The notes beneath the pieces were generated by a model. It did no database searches and was not told the origin of the DNA. It worked only from the letters and a program-made list of their open reading frames with translations. DNA of 64,000 bases from NCBI RefSeq assembly GCF_000577245.1, contig NZ_CBYO010000005.1, forward strand, positions 124,001-188,000, read 5' to 3'. The DNA is from Paucisalibacillus algeriensis (GTDB lineage Bacteria > Bacillota > Bacilli > Bacillales > Amphibacillaceae). Positions 24,020-34,548 of this stretch are shown here, one piece after another. The stretch's first letter is position 1, and each line of letters opens with the position of its first letter. Position numbers and translations under genes: made by a program.

Positions 24020-24595
24020 ATGACATTGTTAGAGACGATAAAAGCACGTCGAAGCATTCATACTTTCCAAGAAAAAGAAGTAGATATTAAGATATTAAAA
24101 GAGATTTTTACATATGGTTCCTATGCTCCTACTCATTATATGAAAGAACCTTGGCAAATCAAATTATATCAAGGTAATGGGAAAGAATTCCTCGTTGAAG
24201 CTATTATCAATAGTTACCAACGAATCGGAATGATTAAGAATAATCAAGAACCAAAAACAATAAAAATGAGAGAGTCGATGAAAAATTTTCTACGTGCTAT
24301 TCCACATCATGCGGTTATTTATTTTGAAAAAGATGAAGACCCTATTCGTTATGAGGAGGAATATGCAGCTGTCTGTGCTTTTATTCAAAACGCACAACTT
24401 GCAGCATGGGAGTTTCATGTAGGCATGCTTTGGACTATAACTCCATATATGCATGATTCCGGGTTTTATGAAGAAATTGGGCTTGATATTAATTCGGTAA
24501 AAATAGCAGCTGTAATGCAAATAGGATATCCAAAGAATGTGCCTCATGATAAAGGGAGAACTTCAATTGAAGAAAAGTTGGAGATTATAGAATAA
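24020..24595 (+). CDS. Nitroreductase family protein
   Basis: A 191-aa FMN-dependent nitroreductase-like protein. The N-terminal KARRSIHTFQEKEVD is the FMN-phosphate binding motif of the family (RRSxRxF), followed by FTYGSYAPTHYMKEPW and the C-terminal IGYPKNVP segment. The ATG at 24020 follows GGTGAGA. Physiological substrate unknown; relatives reduce nitroaromatics or quinones. It lies 60 bp after the nucleoside hydrolase. Confidence 0.85.
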   Translation: MTLLETIKARRSIHTFQEKEVDIKILKEIFTYGSYAPTHYMKEPWQIKLYQGNGKEFLVEAIINSYQRIGMIKNNQEPKTIKMRESMKNFLRAIPHHAVIYFEKDEDPIRYEEEYAAVCAFIQNAQLAAWEFHVGMLWTITPYMHDSGFYEEIGLDINSVKIAAVMQIGYPKNVPHDKGRTSIEEKLEIIE

Positions 24596-24602
24596 ACAAA
24601 TT

Positions 24603-24624
24603 AGCTCAGAGATCAATCTCTGAG
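24603..24624. terminator. Inverted repeat between convergent genes
   Basis: GCTCAGAGAT and ATCTCTGAGC form a 10-bp stem with a 2-nt spacer, located between the nitroreductase and the convergent phosphodiesterase gene. There is no good T-run on either side, so terminator activity is uncertain. Confidence 0.45.
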
Positions 24625-24667
24625 CATGACATACATATTGGGCTACCATTACAATCTAATTATATTA

Positions 24668-26137
24668 TCATTCTTTTACCAGTTTTAGTATAAAGTCCTT
24701 CATATCCACAAATCGTGGGTATCTAGGTTTCATATTAGTTCCTGCAATCACCAATGGTACCAATGATTCCTGTCTATGTAAAGAACCGTGTGCTGCTCCG
24801 CTTAGATGGAATGGTGTAGATTGGGCTTTAAAGTCACATCCTGGTTTTGCATTCACAACGATAAAGCGCCCTTCATGTGAGTTTAATGCACTGCTCAACC
24901 TAGCAAGCGCATCAGGGAAATTCCCATAGGACAATTCATTGTTCTTAGTTATGTGGAGATCCAAAAGTTCCGGATTTCCTTCAATATTCCAAGTTTGTTT
25001 ATATACATCTATATAATTTCCATTTGGACTATAGCTCAATGTACCTTCTCTCAAACCAGAAGCTACGTTGATAGATTCTTTGTCCTTCCATGCAATGATA
25101 TCTATACGATGATCACCTTTCAAACGCTCGATAATAGATTGGAGTCGAAGTTTTTTATCTAATACGTAAATATAGGCCATACGTTGATTAACACAAAGAA
25201 CAATCTGATCCTTTTTTTGAACAGGCCTTTCAAGCCTAGCTATGTGGTATTTTTTAAGTGTTTTCCTCAAATCAATTATAAACCTTCTGTAATTGGTACC
25301 TGTTGCTGAATGCCCATTGTCACCTATGACCATCCATATATTTTGGTTGATTGCTTCTTCCCAACTCGAATACATATTTAATATTTTTTGAATCTCCTGA
25401 TCAATCTTAGTAATAACTTTTATATCCTGTGGTCCTTTAAAATGAATACGAGCGTCCATATCCTGAAAAATACAGAATGTAAAGGCGGGGAGTCGATTCT
25501 TTCGAATAAGGTGTCTAAGTTCCTTCGCTGTGTATTTATAATTACCTGCTGCTATTTGAGCTGTGATCCCGAGGGGCCTCAATTTAGAAAAAACCCCCAA
25601 CGATAATACGGGTGGGGCTTTAGTTGTCCATTCCCCATCCTCAAAGCGAGTTAATGTACTTAGAAGCTTTGGGACATGCATACGTTTGGGAATGTTACCG
25701 CGATAAACAAAAGAATTAATAGAAGCAGAAGGAATTCCTACTTTAGCTAAATCCTCATAAATTGTAGTTACATCATTGCTCATATGCACATTATTCAGTA
25801 GGTAAAGCATATTATGAACAGACCTGCGCATTCCTAATCTGAATGTTTCGCGAAAACCGGTCCCGTAGTTTATCATTTCTTTCTTGCTAGCATCGAACCA
25901 GTTTAAACCGGGAATTTGGTGTTTGTCGGCATATGTACCTGTAAGGAGAGTACTGTCAATTGTAACGGACATGGTAGGAAAAGCACTTACCATATCGGAT
26001 ATATAATTTCCTTTTTCCATTAAAAATTGTAAAGCTGGAGCCTTTCCTGTTTGGGTAGCTACTTCCAATGGTCCAGGCATCAATGAATCGATGTTAAGTA
26101 AAATTACTGGTTTAATAAATTGAGGATTTTCATTCAT
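24668..26137 (-). CDS. Alkaline-phosphatase-superfamily phosphodiesterase
   Basis: A 489-aa protein of the type I phosphodiesterase/nucleotide pyrophosphatase group. The N-terminal metal aspartate is in ILLNIDSLMPG, the nucleophile Thr/Ser in AFPTMSVTIDSTLLTGTYADKHQIPG, and a distal metal site in MVIGDNGHSATG with SGAAHGSLHRQES near the C-terminus. No signal peptide, so cytosolic. Substrate unknown. It is a single gene converging on the nitroreductase. Confidence 0.8.
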   Translation of the reverse strand: MNENPQFIKPVILLNIDSLMPGPLEVATQTGKAPALQFLMEKGNYISDMVSAFPTMSVTIDSTLLTGTYADKHQIPGLNWFDASKKEMINYGTGFRETFRLGMRRSVHNMLYLLNNVHMSNDVTTIYEDLAKVGIPSASINSFVYRGNIPKRMHVPKLLSTLTRFEDGEWTTKAPPVLSLGVFSKLRPLGITAQIAAGNYKYTAKELRHLIRKNRLPAFTFCIFQDMDARIHFKGPQDIKVITKIDQEIQKILNMYSSWEEAINQNIWMVIGDNGHSATGTNYRRFIIDLRKTLKKYHIARLERPVQKKDQIVLCVNQRMAYIYVLDKKLRLQSIIERLKGDHRIDIIAWKDKESINVASGLREGTLSYSPNGNYIDVYKQTWNIEGNPELLDLHITKNNELSYGNFPDALARLSSALNSHEGRFIVVNAKPGCDFKAQSTPFHLSGAAHGSLHRQESLVPLVIAGTNMKPRYPRFVDMKDFILKLVKE

Positions 26138-26300
26138 TTATTTTCATCCTAACTATAATTTTAACATTATTAAATCGTGTAAATTATCCATTCTGTTATA
26201 TGCGAAATAGATAGAAAGGATAAAAACATTTTTCCCGAAGAGAATGTTTATTATGCAAGGAGGGATAATTACCATATTCCTGCAATGGGTCGTTTGAAAT

Positions 26301-26330
26301 GAAAAAACGCTTAGGTCACAGACCTAAGCG
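26301..26330 (-). terminator. ptsI terminator
   Basis: CGCTTAGGTC and GACCTAAGCG (26308-26330) make a 10-bp stem with a 3-nt loop; on the minus strand TTTTTT follows. It begins 13 bp past the ptsI stop. Confidence 0.85.
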
Positions 26331-26342
26331 CAAACTAATCTA

Positions 26343-28055
26343 TTATTTTGTTTTTTCTTTAATAAATGCCTCTACTTCTTCGGCTGTTGCCATAGTTAAT
26401 AGCTTGTCTTTATAAGAAGCCATTTCCTTCTTAGAAATACCTTTTAACTGTGTACGTGCAGGTAGGATAGATGTAGCACTCATACTAAATTCATCAAGTC
26501 CAAGACCAAGTAAGATTGGAATAGCAATTGGATCTCCTGCCATTTCACCACACATACCAGCCCATTTTCCTTCACTGTGAGCAGCTTCAATAACATTATT
26601 TACAAGATTCAAGATTGCTGGGTGGTATGGTTGATATAAGTATGAAACTTGCTCATTCATACGGTCAGCAGCCATTGTATATTGAATTAAGTCATTAGTT
26701 CCAATACTAAAGAAGTCTACCTCTTTAGCAAATTGTTTTGCGATAACTGCAGTTGATGGGATTTCTACCATTATACCTACTTCAATGCTATCGGAAACTT
26801 GATGGCCTTCTCTTTTCAGGTTTTCTTTTTCATCCAGTAAAATCTCTTTTGCTTTACGGAATTCTTCTAGTGTTGCAATCATTGGGAACATGATTTTTAG
26901 ATTTCCATAAATACTTGCACGAAGTAAAGCGCGAAGTTGTGGACGGAAAACATGCTCATTATCTAAACAGAAGCGAATTGCCCTAAAACCTAAGAATGGG
27001 TTCATTTCTTTTGGTAGATCAAGATATGGAAGCTCTTTGTCTCCACCAACATCTAATGTACGAACGACAACAGGCTTGTCTCCCATTTGCTCTAAAACTG
27101 ATTTATATGCTTCGTATTGTTCTTCCTCAGAAGGTAGTTCGCTTTTACCCATATATAAGAATTCTGTACGGTAAAGACCAACACCTTCACCACCGTTATT
27201 GATAACACCAGTAACATCATCCGGAGTACCAATATTTGCTACAAGCTCAACTTGCTCTCCATCAGAAGTAAATGTAGGCTCGTCCTTCAATTCAGCCCAA
27301 AGAGCTTGTTGTTTAGCAAAGTTTTCATGTTTTTCTTCATATTCTTTTACCTGTTCATCTGTTGGATTCACAATTACATTGCCATCAATACCGTCGATAA
27401 TTACTAAATTACCTTGAGAAGCTATTTTTGTAACTTCTTTAGTTCCAACCACAGCTGGAATTTCAAGTGATCTAGCCATTATAGCAGAGTGAGAAGTACG
27501 TCCACCGATATCAGTAGCAAATCCTTTAACAAATTGACGGTTTAATTGTGCTGTATCAGATGGTGTTAAGTCATTTGCAATTACAATCACTTCTTCATCA
27601 ATTAATGCTGGATTTGGGAAAGAAACTCCTAGTAGATGTGATAGTACACGTTTTGTCACATCGCGGATATCAGCAGCACGTTCACGCATATATTCATTTT
27701 CCATGCTTTCAAACATTTGAATGAACATATTTGCTACTTCTTCTAGTGCAGCTTCCGCCATCTGCTTTTCATTTTGGATTTTGTCTTTAATTGGATTAAT
27801 AAGTTCAGGATCTCCAAGAACTAGTAAATGAGCCGAGAAAATTTCTGCGTGTTCTGCACCTAGTTCTTTTAAGGTATGTTCTTTAATTTTTTCTAATTCT
27901 TGCTTTGAAATTGCCACTGCTTCATCTAAACGTTTTACTTCACTATCAGGATTATCAATCGTTTTCTTTGTATATGATAAGTCTGGTGTTACCAGTTGGT
28001 AAGCTTTTGCAATTGCAATTCCTGAAGATGCTGCTATACCTTGGATGTTTGTCAT
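26343..28055 (-). CDS. ptsI: PTS enzyme I
   Basis: Phosphoenolpyruvate-protein phosphotransferase, 570 aa, which passes phosphate from PEP to HPr. The phosphorylated His189 is in [13 protein letters not shown], the PEP-binding signature in [17 protein letters not shown], and the active-site Cys in GMCGEMAGD. In most Bacilli ptsH lies directly upstream; here the upstream neighbour is a lipase gene 106 bp away and no ptsH is in the window. It has its own promoter and terminator and so looks monocistronic. Confidence 0.96.
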   Translation of the reverse strand: MTNIQGIAASSGIAIAKAYQLVTPDLSYTKKTIDNPDSEVKRLDEAVAISKQELEKIKEHTLKELGAEHAEIFSAHLLVLGDPELINPIKDKIQNEKQMAEAALEEVANMFIQMFESMENEYMRERAADIRDVTKRVLSHLLGVSFPNPALIDEEVIVIANDLTPSDTAQLNRQFVKGFATDIGGRTSHSAIMARSLEIPAVVGTKEVTKIASQGNLVIIDGIDGNVIVNPTDEQVKEYEEKHENFAKQQALWAELKDEPTFTSDGEQVELVANIGTPDDVTGVINNGGEGVGLYRTEFLYMGKSELPSEEEQYEAYKSVLEQMGDKPVVVRTLDVGGDKELPYLDLPKEMNPFLGFRAIRFCLDNEHVFRPQLRALLRASIYGNLKIMFPMIATLEEFRKAKEILLDEKENLKREGHQVSDSIEVGIMVEIPSTAVIAKQFAKEVDFFSIGTNDLIQYTMAADRMNEQVSYLYQPYHPAILNLVNNVIEAAHSEGKWAGMCGEMAGDPIAIPILLGLGLDEFSMSATSILPARTQLKGISKKEMASYKDKLLTMATAEEVEAFIKEKTK

Positions 28056-28103
28056 AATTCGACCAACCCTTCAAATTTTGTTTAAAAATGTCTTATAAAT
28101 TCT

Positions 28104-28133
28104 ATTGTATACTTATCATTTTTCACAAATCAA
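28104..28133 (-). promoter_or_regulatory. ptsI promoter
   Basis: On the minus strand TTGATT (28133-28128) and TACAAT (28109-28104) are separated by 18 bp, about 50 bp upstream of the ptsI start. This fits a sigma-A promoter and supports ptsI being transcribed without ptsH. Confidence 0.55.
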
Positions 28134-28161
28134 GTTATTGATTCCTAGTGTTATAAAAAGT

Positions 28162-29094
28162 TCAAAATGAAGGCGTTTTCTTGTTTAAATAACTATTTAT
28201 CCAGTTATTAATAGCCTCATAAACCTCTTCTTTGTTCAATTCGTTTAGTAATTCGTGGTGACCATTTTCAAAGAGCATGGTGGTGACATTTGATAATCCT
28301 GCCTCTTCAAATATCTTTACGACTTTCCAAACTCCCTTGCCATAGTTTCCAACTGGATCTTGATCTCCAGATGTTAAAAGAATAGGTAGATCATGTCGAA
28401 TTGTTTTATTACTATCTTTGTTATGGATGGCTTCAAGTCCTGTCATTAAATCAAAAAAGAATCTTGCAGTAGGTATAAATCCAGTATATGGGTCAGACAT
28501 ATAATCTTGAACAACTACTTCATCCCCCGAAAGCCAGTCAAAGTTAGTCTTCCTATTCTTGATTTTTCGATTAAAGGTACCGAATGACAGTTTATTCATT
28601 AAAGGTGATTTTTTCTTAGGTGGGAGTTTGGATGAGAGCATTTTGCCGAATGTAATTGTTGATTTTGTATAAAAACCTGTACCTGATAAAATAACACCGT
28701 CAACTTCTTCACTATGTTCTTGAATATAAAGACGCGCTAGGAAAGAGCCCATGCTGTGCCCTAACAAGAAAATAGGCGTGTTAGGATATTCATTTTTGAT
28801 TTGTGTTGTAAGTAGATATAAATCATCCGCTGTTTTGTAAAAGCCATCCTCATCTGCAAAATACCCCATGAGCCCTTGTTTTTCTCCTGTTTTGCCATGT
28901 CCACGATGGTCGTTACCGAAAACGAATATATCATGGTCAACTAGATTTTGTGCAAAATTATTATAGCGACTGATATGTTCTACCATTCCATGGGCTATTT
29001 GTACAATTGCTTTTGGTTTTTTATCTGGTTCATACCATTTCTCAACATAAATTTCTACATTATCTTTCGATTTAAACCAAAATGTAGACTTCAA
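28162..29094 (-). CDS. Alpha/beta hydrolase, monoacylglycerol-lipase-like
   Basis: A 310-aa alpha/beta hydrolase. The oxyanion segment is IAHGMVEHISRY, the nucleophile elbow GHSMGS (Ser114), the acid probably in SGDQDPVG and the His in ENGHHELL. The HGMVEH and DHRGHGKTG motifs are typical of the monoglyceride-lipase/lysophospholipase group (YtpA-like). No signal peptide. Monocistronic. Confidence 0.85.
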   Translation of the reverse strand: MKSTFWFKSKDNVEIYVEKWYEPDKKPKAIVQIAHGMVEHISRYNNFAQNLVDHDIFVFGNDHRGHGKTGEKQGLMGYFADEDGFYKTADDLYLLTTQIKNEYPNTPIFLLGHSMGSFLARLYIQEHSEEVDGVILSGTGFYTKSTITFGKMLSSKLPPKKKSPLMNKLSFGTFNRKIKNRKTNFDWLSGDEVVVQDYMSDPYTGFIPTARFFFDLMTGLEAIHNKDSNKTIRHDLPILLTSGDQDPVGNYGKGVWKVVKIFEEAGLSNVTTMLFENGHHELLNELNKEEVYEAINNWINSYLNKKTPSF

Positions 29095-29277
29095 TTAATT
29101 CACTCCCCAAAATAAGGTTCTCTAATTATTTTAATAATAGATTAAACTAGCTGGAAATGCTATTCTTGATAGAGGAAATAGTACTAAATTATAAGAAATA
29201 GCTTGATAAAGTATTCAAAATTATGCTAAAGTATGATTAGTTAACTGTCTCATAAGTTCAGGAGGTGTCATGGAAAC

Positions 29278-29511
29278 ATGGCTAGTTTTGTAAATGTTCT
29301 ACTAGTGCTAGATGCAATTATTATGATCATTCTTGTTCTTTTACAAAGTGGTAAAAGTGCTGGTCTATCAGGAGCTATCTCCGGTGGGGCAGAGCAATTA
29401 TTCGGTAAGCAAAAAGCTAGAGGTATTGACTTAGTTCTTCATAGAACAACTGTTGTAACAGGAGTTCTGTTTTTTATACTAGCTTTCTTGAGTGCTTACG
29501 TATTACAATAG
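29278..29511 (+). CDS. secG: Preprotein translocase subunit SecG
   Basis: A 77-aa membrane protein with two hydrophobic helices (residues about 5-21 and 56-76) joined by the conserved [22 protein letters not shown] loop, diagnostic for SecG, the small partner of SecYE. The ATG at 29278 follows AGGAGGTG. The usual Bacillus neighbours est, rnr, smpB and ssrA follow. Confidence 0.95.
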   Translation: MASFVNVLLVLDAIIMIILVLLQSGKSAGLSGAISGGAEQLFGKQKARGIDLVLHRTTVVTGVLFFILAFLSAYVLQ

Positions 29512-29520
29512 TAAAAAACA

Positions 29521-29552
29521 AACCCTTATCACTAGAGTGGTAAGGGTTTTTT
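29521..29552 (+). terminator. secG terminator
   Basis: AACCCTTA and TAAGGGTT form a stem with a 12-nt loop, followed by TTTT; 9 bp after the secG stop. Confidence 0.8.
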
Positions 29553-29618
29553 ACATTTAAGTAAGTGTACTTTGTTGTAGAAAGGGTAAAGTATATACTA
29601 GAGAAGGAGTAATATAAC

Positions 29619-30365
29619 ATGAAAGTTATTCAACCAAAGCCATTTACATTTGAAGCGGGACCTAGAGCTGTGCTGCTATTGCACGGCTTTACTGGGCATA
29701 CTGCAGATGTACGTATGTTAGGCAGATTCTTAGAGAAAAAAGGGTATACCAGTCATGCGCCGATTTATCGTGGGCATGGACTTCCTCCAGAGGATTTAAT
29801 TGTTACACGTCCTGATGAATGGTGGGAGGATGTATTAAAGGCATACCAACATCTAAAAGACTTAGGTTATAGTGAAATTGCAGTCTGTGGATTATCACTT
29901 GGTGGAGTGCTTAGTTTAAAACTAGCTTTTTCTGAAAATGTTAAAGCTGTAATCCCAATGTGTGCACCGATGTTTTTTGATAATGAAAGACAACTGACTA
30001 CTGGATTTAAAGCATTTTCAAGAGAATATAAGCAATTAGAAGGCAAAGATGAAGAGACAATTAATTCAGAAGTAGATTACCTTATGAATAAATCAAAAGA
30101 AATGTTTGTGGCATTAGGTAAACTAATTAAGGATGTTCAGAATGATGTTGATATGATCTACACGCCGACATTGGTTGTTCAAGCTCGATTAGATAAAATG
30201 ATTAACCCGGAAAGTGCTACATATATCTTCGAAAACGTAGAAGCGGAGCAAAAAGAAATAAAATGGTATGAGGAATCTGGCCATGTTATTACAATTGATA
30301 AAGAAAAAGAACAATTACATGAGGATATTTTACAGTTTTTAGAATCATTAGATTGGGAAGAATAA
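29619..30365 (+). CDS. est: Carboxylesterase (Est30-like)
   Basis: A 248-aa alpha/beta hydrolase. Nucleophile Ser93 in CGLSLGGV, oxyanion region LLLHGFTGHTADV, His in ESGHVITID. It matches the small carboxylesterases found between secG and rnr in Bacillus and Geobacillus, which act on short-chain esters; the natural substrate is unknown. The ATG follows GAAGGAG. Confidence 0.9.
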   Translation: MKVIQPKPFTFEAGPRAVLLLHGFTGHTADVRMLGRFLEKKGYTSHAPIYRGHGLPPEDLIVTRPDEWWEDVLKAYQHLKDLGYSEIAVCGLSLGGVLSLKLAFSENVKAVIPMCAPMFFDNERQLTTGFKAFSREYKQLEGKDEETINSEVDYLMNKSKEMFVALGKLIKDVQNDVDMIYTPTLVVQARLDKMINPESATYIFENVEAEQKEIKWYEESGHVITIDKEKEQLHEDILQFLESLDWEE

Positions 30366-30415
30366 AAGATAAAGTTATTGTAAGGAATTAAGTAGGTAAA
30401 GAAAGAAGGTGTATT

Positions 30416-32674
30416 ATGGAAGAAATAATGATCGATAAACTACGCGAGTTTTTTAAGACATATGATTCCAAGCCACTTGCCGTGGAAGACTTAGAGGAAA
30501 TCCTTGAAATTACAGATGTGGTGGAATTTAAAGAACTGGTAAAAGCATTAAATGAATTAGAATATAACGGTGAACTAGTTCGTACTAGAAAAAATCGATT
30601 CGGTCTACCTGAAAAAATGAACTTGATACGTGGCCGGATTCAAATGCATGCTAAAGGATTTGCTTTTCTTATTCCAGATGATGAAAATGAAACAGATGTT
30701 TATATCCATCATTCAGATTTAGCATCGGCCATGAATAATGACCGGGTTCTAGTCAGAATTGAAAAACAAGATATCGCAGGAAACCGTCCAGAAGGAACTG
30801 TAATTCGTATTTTAGAACGTGCTACTACAGAGGTTGTTGGGACGTTTGAAAATAATAAAGCATTCGGCTTCGTAATAGCAGACGATAAGCGAATTCCAAA
30901 TGATATTTTTATTCCTAAAGGTAATATAAACGGTGCAGTAGATGGTCATAAGGTTATTGCACGAATTACAAAATATCCGGAGCAACGTATGAGTGCCGAG
31001 GGAGAAATTATTCAGATTCTGGGTCACAAAAATGACCCAGGCATTGATATTATATCGATTATTTATAAGCATGGAATTAAAATGGATTTTCCAGCTGAAG
31101 TGTTAGAACATGCGGTGAATACCCCTGATGAAATTGATCCATCGGAACTTGAAAATAGGCGGGATTTACGTGATGAAGTTATCGTTACGATTGATGGTGC
31201 AGACGCCAAAGACCTTGATGATGCGGTGACCGTTAAAAAGCTTGAAAATGGTAACTATAAACTAGGTGTTTATATTGCAGATGTTAGTTACTATGTTCAA
31301 GAGGGTTCTCCAATAGATAAAGAAGCCTTTGAACGTGGGACAAGTGTGTATTTAGTTGACCGGGTAATCCCAATGATTCCTCATCGATTGTCCAATGGGA
31401 TATGTTCCTTAAATCCGAAAGTGGATCGATTAACATTAGGTTGTGACATGGAAATTGATTCAACTGGTAAAGTAGTCAATCATGAGATTTTTCAAAGTGT
31501 CATCAAGACAACGGAAAGAATGACTTATAGTGATGTGAACAAGATATTAGTTGATAAAGATGAAGAACTTCGTGAAAAGTACAAGCCTCTTGTACCGATG
31601 TTCGAACAAATGGAAAAGCTAGCATCTATTTTACGCGGAAAGCGGATGGGACGCGGTGCTATTGATTTTGATTTTAAAGAAGCAAAAGTATTAGTAGATG
31701 ATAAGGGCAAAGCAGTTGATGTTGTAATCCGTGAGCGTTCTGTTGGAGAGCGTTTAATTGAAGAATTTATGCTTTGTGCCAACGAAACGATTGCTGAACA
31801 TTTCCACTGGATGGATGTGCCATTTATCCACCGAATCCATGAGGACCCTGATCAGAGTAAACTCCAGCATTTCTTTGAATTTTTAGGCGGACTGGGTTAT
31901 AAGGTGAAAGGAACCTCAAATGAAATCCATCCACAAAGTTTACAAAAGGTTTTGGAAGATGCTGAAGGTGAGCCAGAAGAGATGATTATCTCTAAGTTAA
32001 TGTTGCGTTCTATGAAGCAAGCAAAATACGACCCACAAAGTGTTGGGCACTTTGGGCTTGCAACAGAGTTCTATACACATTTTACATCACCTATTAGACG
32101 TTATCCGGACTTAATTGTTCATCGCTTAATACGGACGTACTTGATTGAAGGTACATTAGATAGTAAAACAGTCGGTGCTTGGAAGGAAAAACTTCCAGAG
32201 ATTGCGCGCCATACTTCGGAAAAAGAGCGCACAGCAGTAGATGCAGAGCGGGATACAGATGATTTGAAAAAAGCAGAGTTTATGCAAGACAAAATCGGTG
32301 AAGAATTTACCGGTGTTATTAGCTCTGTAACTAGTTTTGGATTATTTGTGGAACTAGAAAATACTATTGAAGGTCTAGTTCATGTTAGTTTCTTGACGGA
32401 TGATTATTATCATTTTGATGAGCGCCATTATGCGATGATTGGTGAGCGTACTGGAAAAGTATATCGTATAGGTCAAGAAGTTAAGGTTCGGGTAACCGGT
32501 GTTAATATGGATGAGCATGCTATCGACTTCGAAATAGTTGGTGGTGGAACAAAGGGTAGTAAGAAGGACTTTATTAAATCGGAAAAACCATACACTGGTA
32601 AACGACGTGATAAAGGTAAATCTGGTAAAGGTTCCACTAAATCCAAAAAACCAAGTACAAGAAAAAGAAAATAG
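30416..32674 (+). CDS. rnr: Ribonuclease R
   Basis: A 752-aa 3'-5' exoribonuclease. In order: N-terminal winged helix (about 10-70), cold-shock domains ([24 protein letters not shown]), the RNB catalytic domain with [13 protein letters not shown], and an S1 domain near the C-terminus ([26 protein letters not shown]). A lysine-rich tail ends the protein. RNase R degrades structured RNA and in trans-translation removes the non-stop mRNA together with SmpB and tmRNA, both encoded just downstream. Confidence 0.96.
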   Translation: MEEIMIDKLREFFKTYDSKPLAVEDLEEILEITDVVEFKELVKALNELEYNGELVRTRKNRFGLPEKMNLIRGRIQMHAKGFAFLIPDDENETDVYIHHSDLASAMNNDRVLVRIEKQDIAGNRPEGTVIRILERATTEVVGTFENNKAFGFVIADDKRIPNDIFIPKGNINGAVDGHKVIARITKYPEQRMSAEGEIIQILGHKNDPGIDIISIIYKHGIKMDFPAEVLEHAVNTPDEIDPSELENRRDLRDEVIVTIDGADAKDLDDAVTVKKLENGNYKLGVYIADVSYYVQEGSPIDKEAFERGTSVYLVDRVIPMIPHRLSNGICSLNPKVDRLTLGCDMEIDSTGKVVNHEIFQSVIKTTERMTYSDVNKILVDKDEELREKYKPLVPMFEQMEKLASILRGKRMGRGAIDFDFKEAKVLVDDKGKAVDVVIRERSVGERLIEEFMLCANETIAEHFHWMDVPFIHRIHEDPDQSKLQHFFEFLGGLGYKVKGTSNEIHPQSLQKVLEDAEGEPEEMIISKLMLRSMKQAKYDPQSVGHFGLATEFYTHFTSPIRRYPDLIVHRLIRTYLIEGTLDSKTVGAWKEKLPEIARHTSEKERTAVDAERDTDDLKKAEFMQDKIGEEFTGVISSVTSFGLFVELENTIEGLVHVSFLTDDYYHFDERHYAMIGERTGKVYRIGQEVKVRVTGVNMDEHAIDFEIVGGGTKGSKKDFIKSEKPYTGKRRDKGKSGKGSTKSKKPSTRKRK

Positions 32675-32697
32675 GCGCATGAACCATGTGAGGTGCA

Positions 32698-32738
32698 TAG
32701 ACTAATTCTGTCTTCTAAAACAGGATTAGTCTATTTTC
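32698..32738 (+). terminator. rnr terminator
   Basis: TAGACTAAT and ATTAGTCTA, with inner CTGT/ACAG pairs, form a stem followed by TTTT, 24 bp after the rnr stop. Confidence 0.75.
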
Positions 32739-32879
32739 ATATCTGACTGGATTTTTATAATGAATTATGAATATTTTTATTGCACATTTTTAGTTTATCG
32801 AATATTATATACCTATAACTAAAATGTTTCCTTAGGTAAACATTAATAGAACAGCACAACTTTGAGAGGAAGAAGTAAA

Positions 32880-33689
32880 ATGTCATACGATGTATTACTG
32901 GCATTCTTATTTACATTAATGGCTGGTTTGGCAACAGGGATCGGAAGTTTACTGGCCTTTTTTGCGAAAACAACAAATACCAAATTTCTATCGTTTGCTT
33001 TAGGATTTTCAGCAGGAGTCATGATATATGTTTCGATGGTTGAGATATTTGTCAAAGCACAAGATTCACTAGTAGCGGAATTAGGATCAAAAGGTGGCCA
33101 GTGGTTAACCGTTAGTGCATTTTTTGGTGGAATGCTTTTGATTGCATTAATTGATCGCTTTGTTCCATCAGGCTCTAATCCCCATGAGTTAAAAAAAGTG
33201 GAAGACATGAAAACAAATGGAGTAGTAACTAAAAATCCTGAACTATTAAAAATGGGAATATTTACAGCGCTTGCTATTGGGATTCATAACTTTCCCGAAG
33301 GTATTGCGACCTTTATTTCTGCTATTCAAGATCCTGCGTTAGGATTTGCAATTGCTATTGCAATCGCAATTCATAATATTCCTGAGGGTATTGCTGTAGC
33401 AGTTCCTATTTATTATGCCACGAATGATAAAAAGAAGGCTTTTAAATTTTCCTTCTTATCAGGGCTTGCTGAACCGGTTGGAGCAATTGTAGCATTTCTA
33501 ATCTTAATGCCATTTTTAAATGAATTGATGTTTGGTGTGATATTTGCAGGAGTTGCAGGTATCATGGTATTTATTTCACTAGATGAATTGTTACCAGCAG
33601 CAAAAAAATATGATGAAGCCCATGTCTCGATTTATGGATTGATAAGTGGAATGGCATTGATGGCGTTGAGTTTGTTGTTGTTGCCGTAG
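32880..33689 (+). CDS. zupT: ZIP-family metal transporter (ZupT-like)
   Basis: A 269-aa membrane protein with eight predicted helices. The two metal-binding helices read HNFPEGIATF and HNIPEGIAVAVP, the signature of ZupT-type ZIP transporters that import zinc and other divalent cations. The start is the ATG at 32880 behind GAGAGGAAGA. It interrupts the usual rnr-smpB adjacency and has its own terminator. Confidence 0.9.
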   Translation: MSYDVLLAFLFTLMAGLATGIGSLLAFFAKTTNTKFLSFALGFSAGVMIYVSMVEIFVKAQDSLVAELGSKGGQWLTVSAFFGGMLLIALIDRFVPSGSNPHELKKVEDMKTNGVVTKNPELLKMGIFTALAIGIHNFPEGIATFISAIQDPALGFAIAIAIAIHNIPEGIAVAVPIYYATNDKKKAFKFSFLSGLAEPVGAIVAFLILMPFLNELMFGVIFAGVAGIMVFISLDELLPAAKKYDEAHVSIYGLISGMALMALSLLLLP

Positions 33690-33697
33690 TTGTTAGG

Positions 33698-33737
33698 AAC
33701 CCAAAAGTTAGAACTATTCTGGCTTTTGGGTTTTTTA
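33698..33737 (+). terminator. zupT terminator
   Basis: AACCCAAAAG and CTTTTGGGTT form a 10-bp stem followed by TTTT; 9 bp after the stop. Confidence 0.8.
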
Positions 33738-33772
33738 TTTAGGTACTTTTTAATCAGTGGAGTTATGATAGA

Positions 33773-33905
33773 TCTAAACATCATTTTGAGATAGAATTGA
33801 GGTAGAAATGAAGATTGGGCTTGCTCTAAACATCATTTTGCATGGAAGTCGGGGTTGAAATGAAGAATGGAAATGCCTTATACATCATTTTTAATTAAAA
33901 TTGAG
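33773..33905. repeat. Three imperfect ~52-bp tandem repeats
   Basis: Units beginning TCTAAACATCATTTTG start at 33773 and 33825, and a weaker third (TTATACATCATTTTT) near 33876. Each of the first two also carries GAAATGAAGA about 30 bp later, which can pair with the ATCATTTT word, so each unit can fold. They fill the gene-free gap before smpB. No function is evident. Confidence 0.55.
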
Positions 33906-34013
33906 GATAAGTTAAGCACTAAGCACAGAAGAGGCAAAGTTAAATTTCCTATTGGAATAACGGGGGATTATTTGGTAAAATTGATGTCACGGAAGTTTTA
34001 GGAGGGCGAATCA

Positions 34014-34481
34014 ATGCCTAAAGGTGAAGGTAAAGTAATTGCACAAAATAAAAAAGCATCACATGATTATTTTATAGAAGATACATATGAAGCAGGAATT
34101 GTATTGCAAGGTACAGAAATCAAATCGCTTCGTGCAGGACGTGTAAATCTTAAGGATTCCCACGCAAGGATTGATAGAAGTGGCGAAGTTCAATTAATCA
34201 ATTTACATATATCTGAATATGAGCAGGGGAATAGATTTAACCATGATCCAACTAGAACACGAAAGCTATTACTCCATCGGAAACAAATTGATAAATTAAT
34301 TGGTTTGACTCAGCAAGAGGGATATGCACTTGTTCCTTTAAAAATCTACATCAAAAATGGGTTTGCAAAGGTTTTAATTGGTTTAGGTAAAGGGAAAAAG
34401 AAATTCGATAAACGGGAAGACTTGAAGAAGAAACAAATGAAACGTGATATTGACCGGGCAATGAAAGATTATAACAGGTAA
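34014..34481 (+). CDS. smpB: SsrA-binding protein SmpB
   Basis: A 155-aa SmpB, which holds tmRNA in the ribosomal A site and mimics the codon-anticodon helix with its C-terminal tail. Diagnostic segments are [29 protein letters not shown], the [14 protein letters not shown] region and the basic tail. The ATG follows GGAGGGC. Its partner tmRNA lies 1.9 kb downstream. Confidence 0.97.
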   Translation: MPKGEGKVIAQNKKASHDYFIEDTYEAGIVLQGTEIKSLRAGRVNLKDSHARIDRSGEVQLINLHISEYEQGNRFNHDPTRTRKLLLHRKQIDKLIGLTQQEGYALVPLKIYIKNGFAKVLIGLGKGKKKFDKREDLKKKQMKRDIDRAMKDYNR

Positions 34482-34548
34482 GGATTTTCCATCAGCTAGA
34501 ATGAAGATACTGGCTGGTGGTTTTGTACTATATAAGGGGGATATGTTT

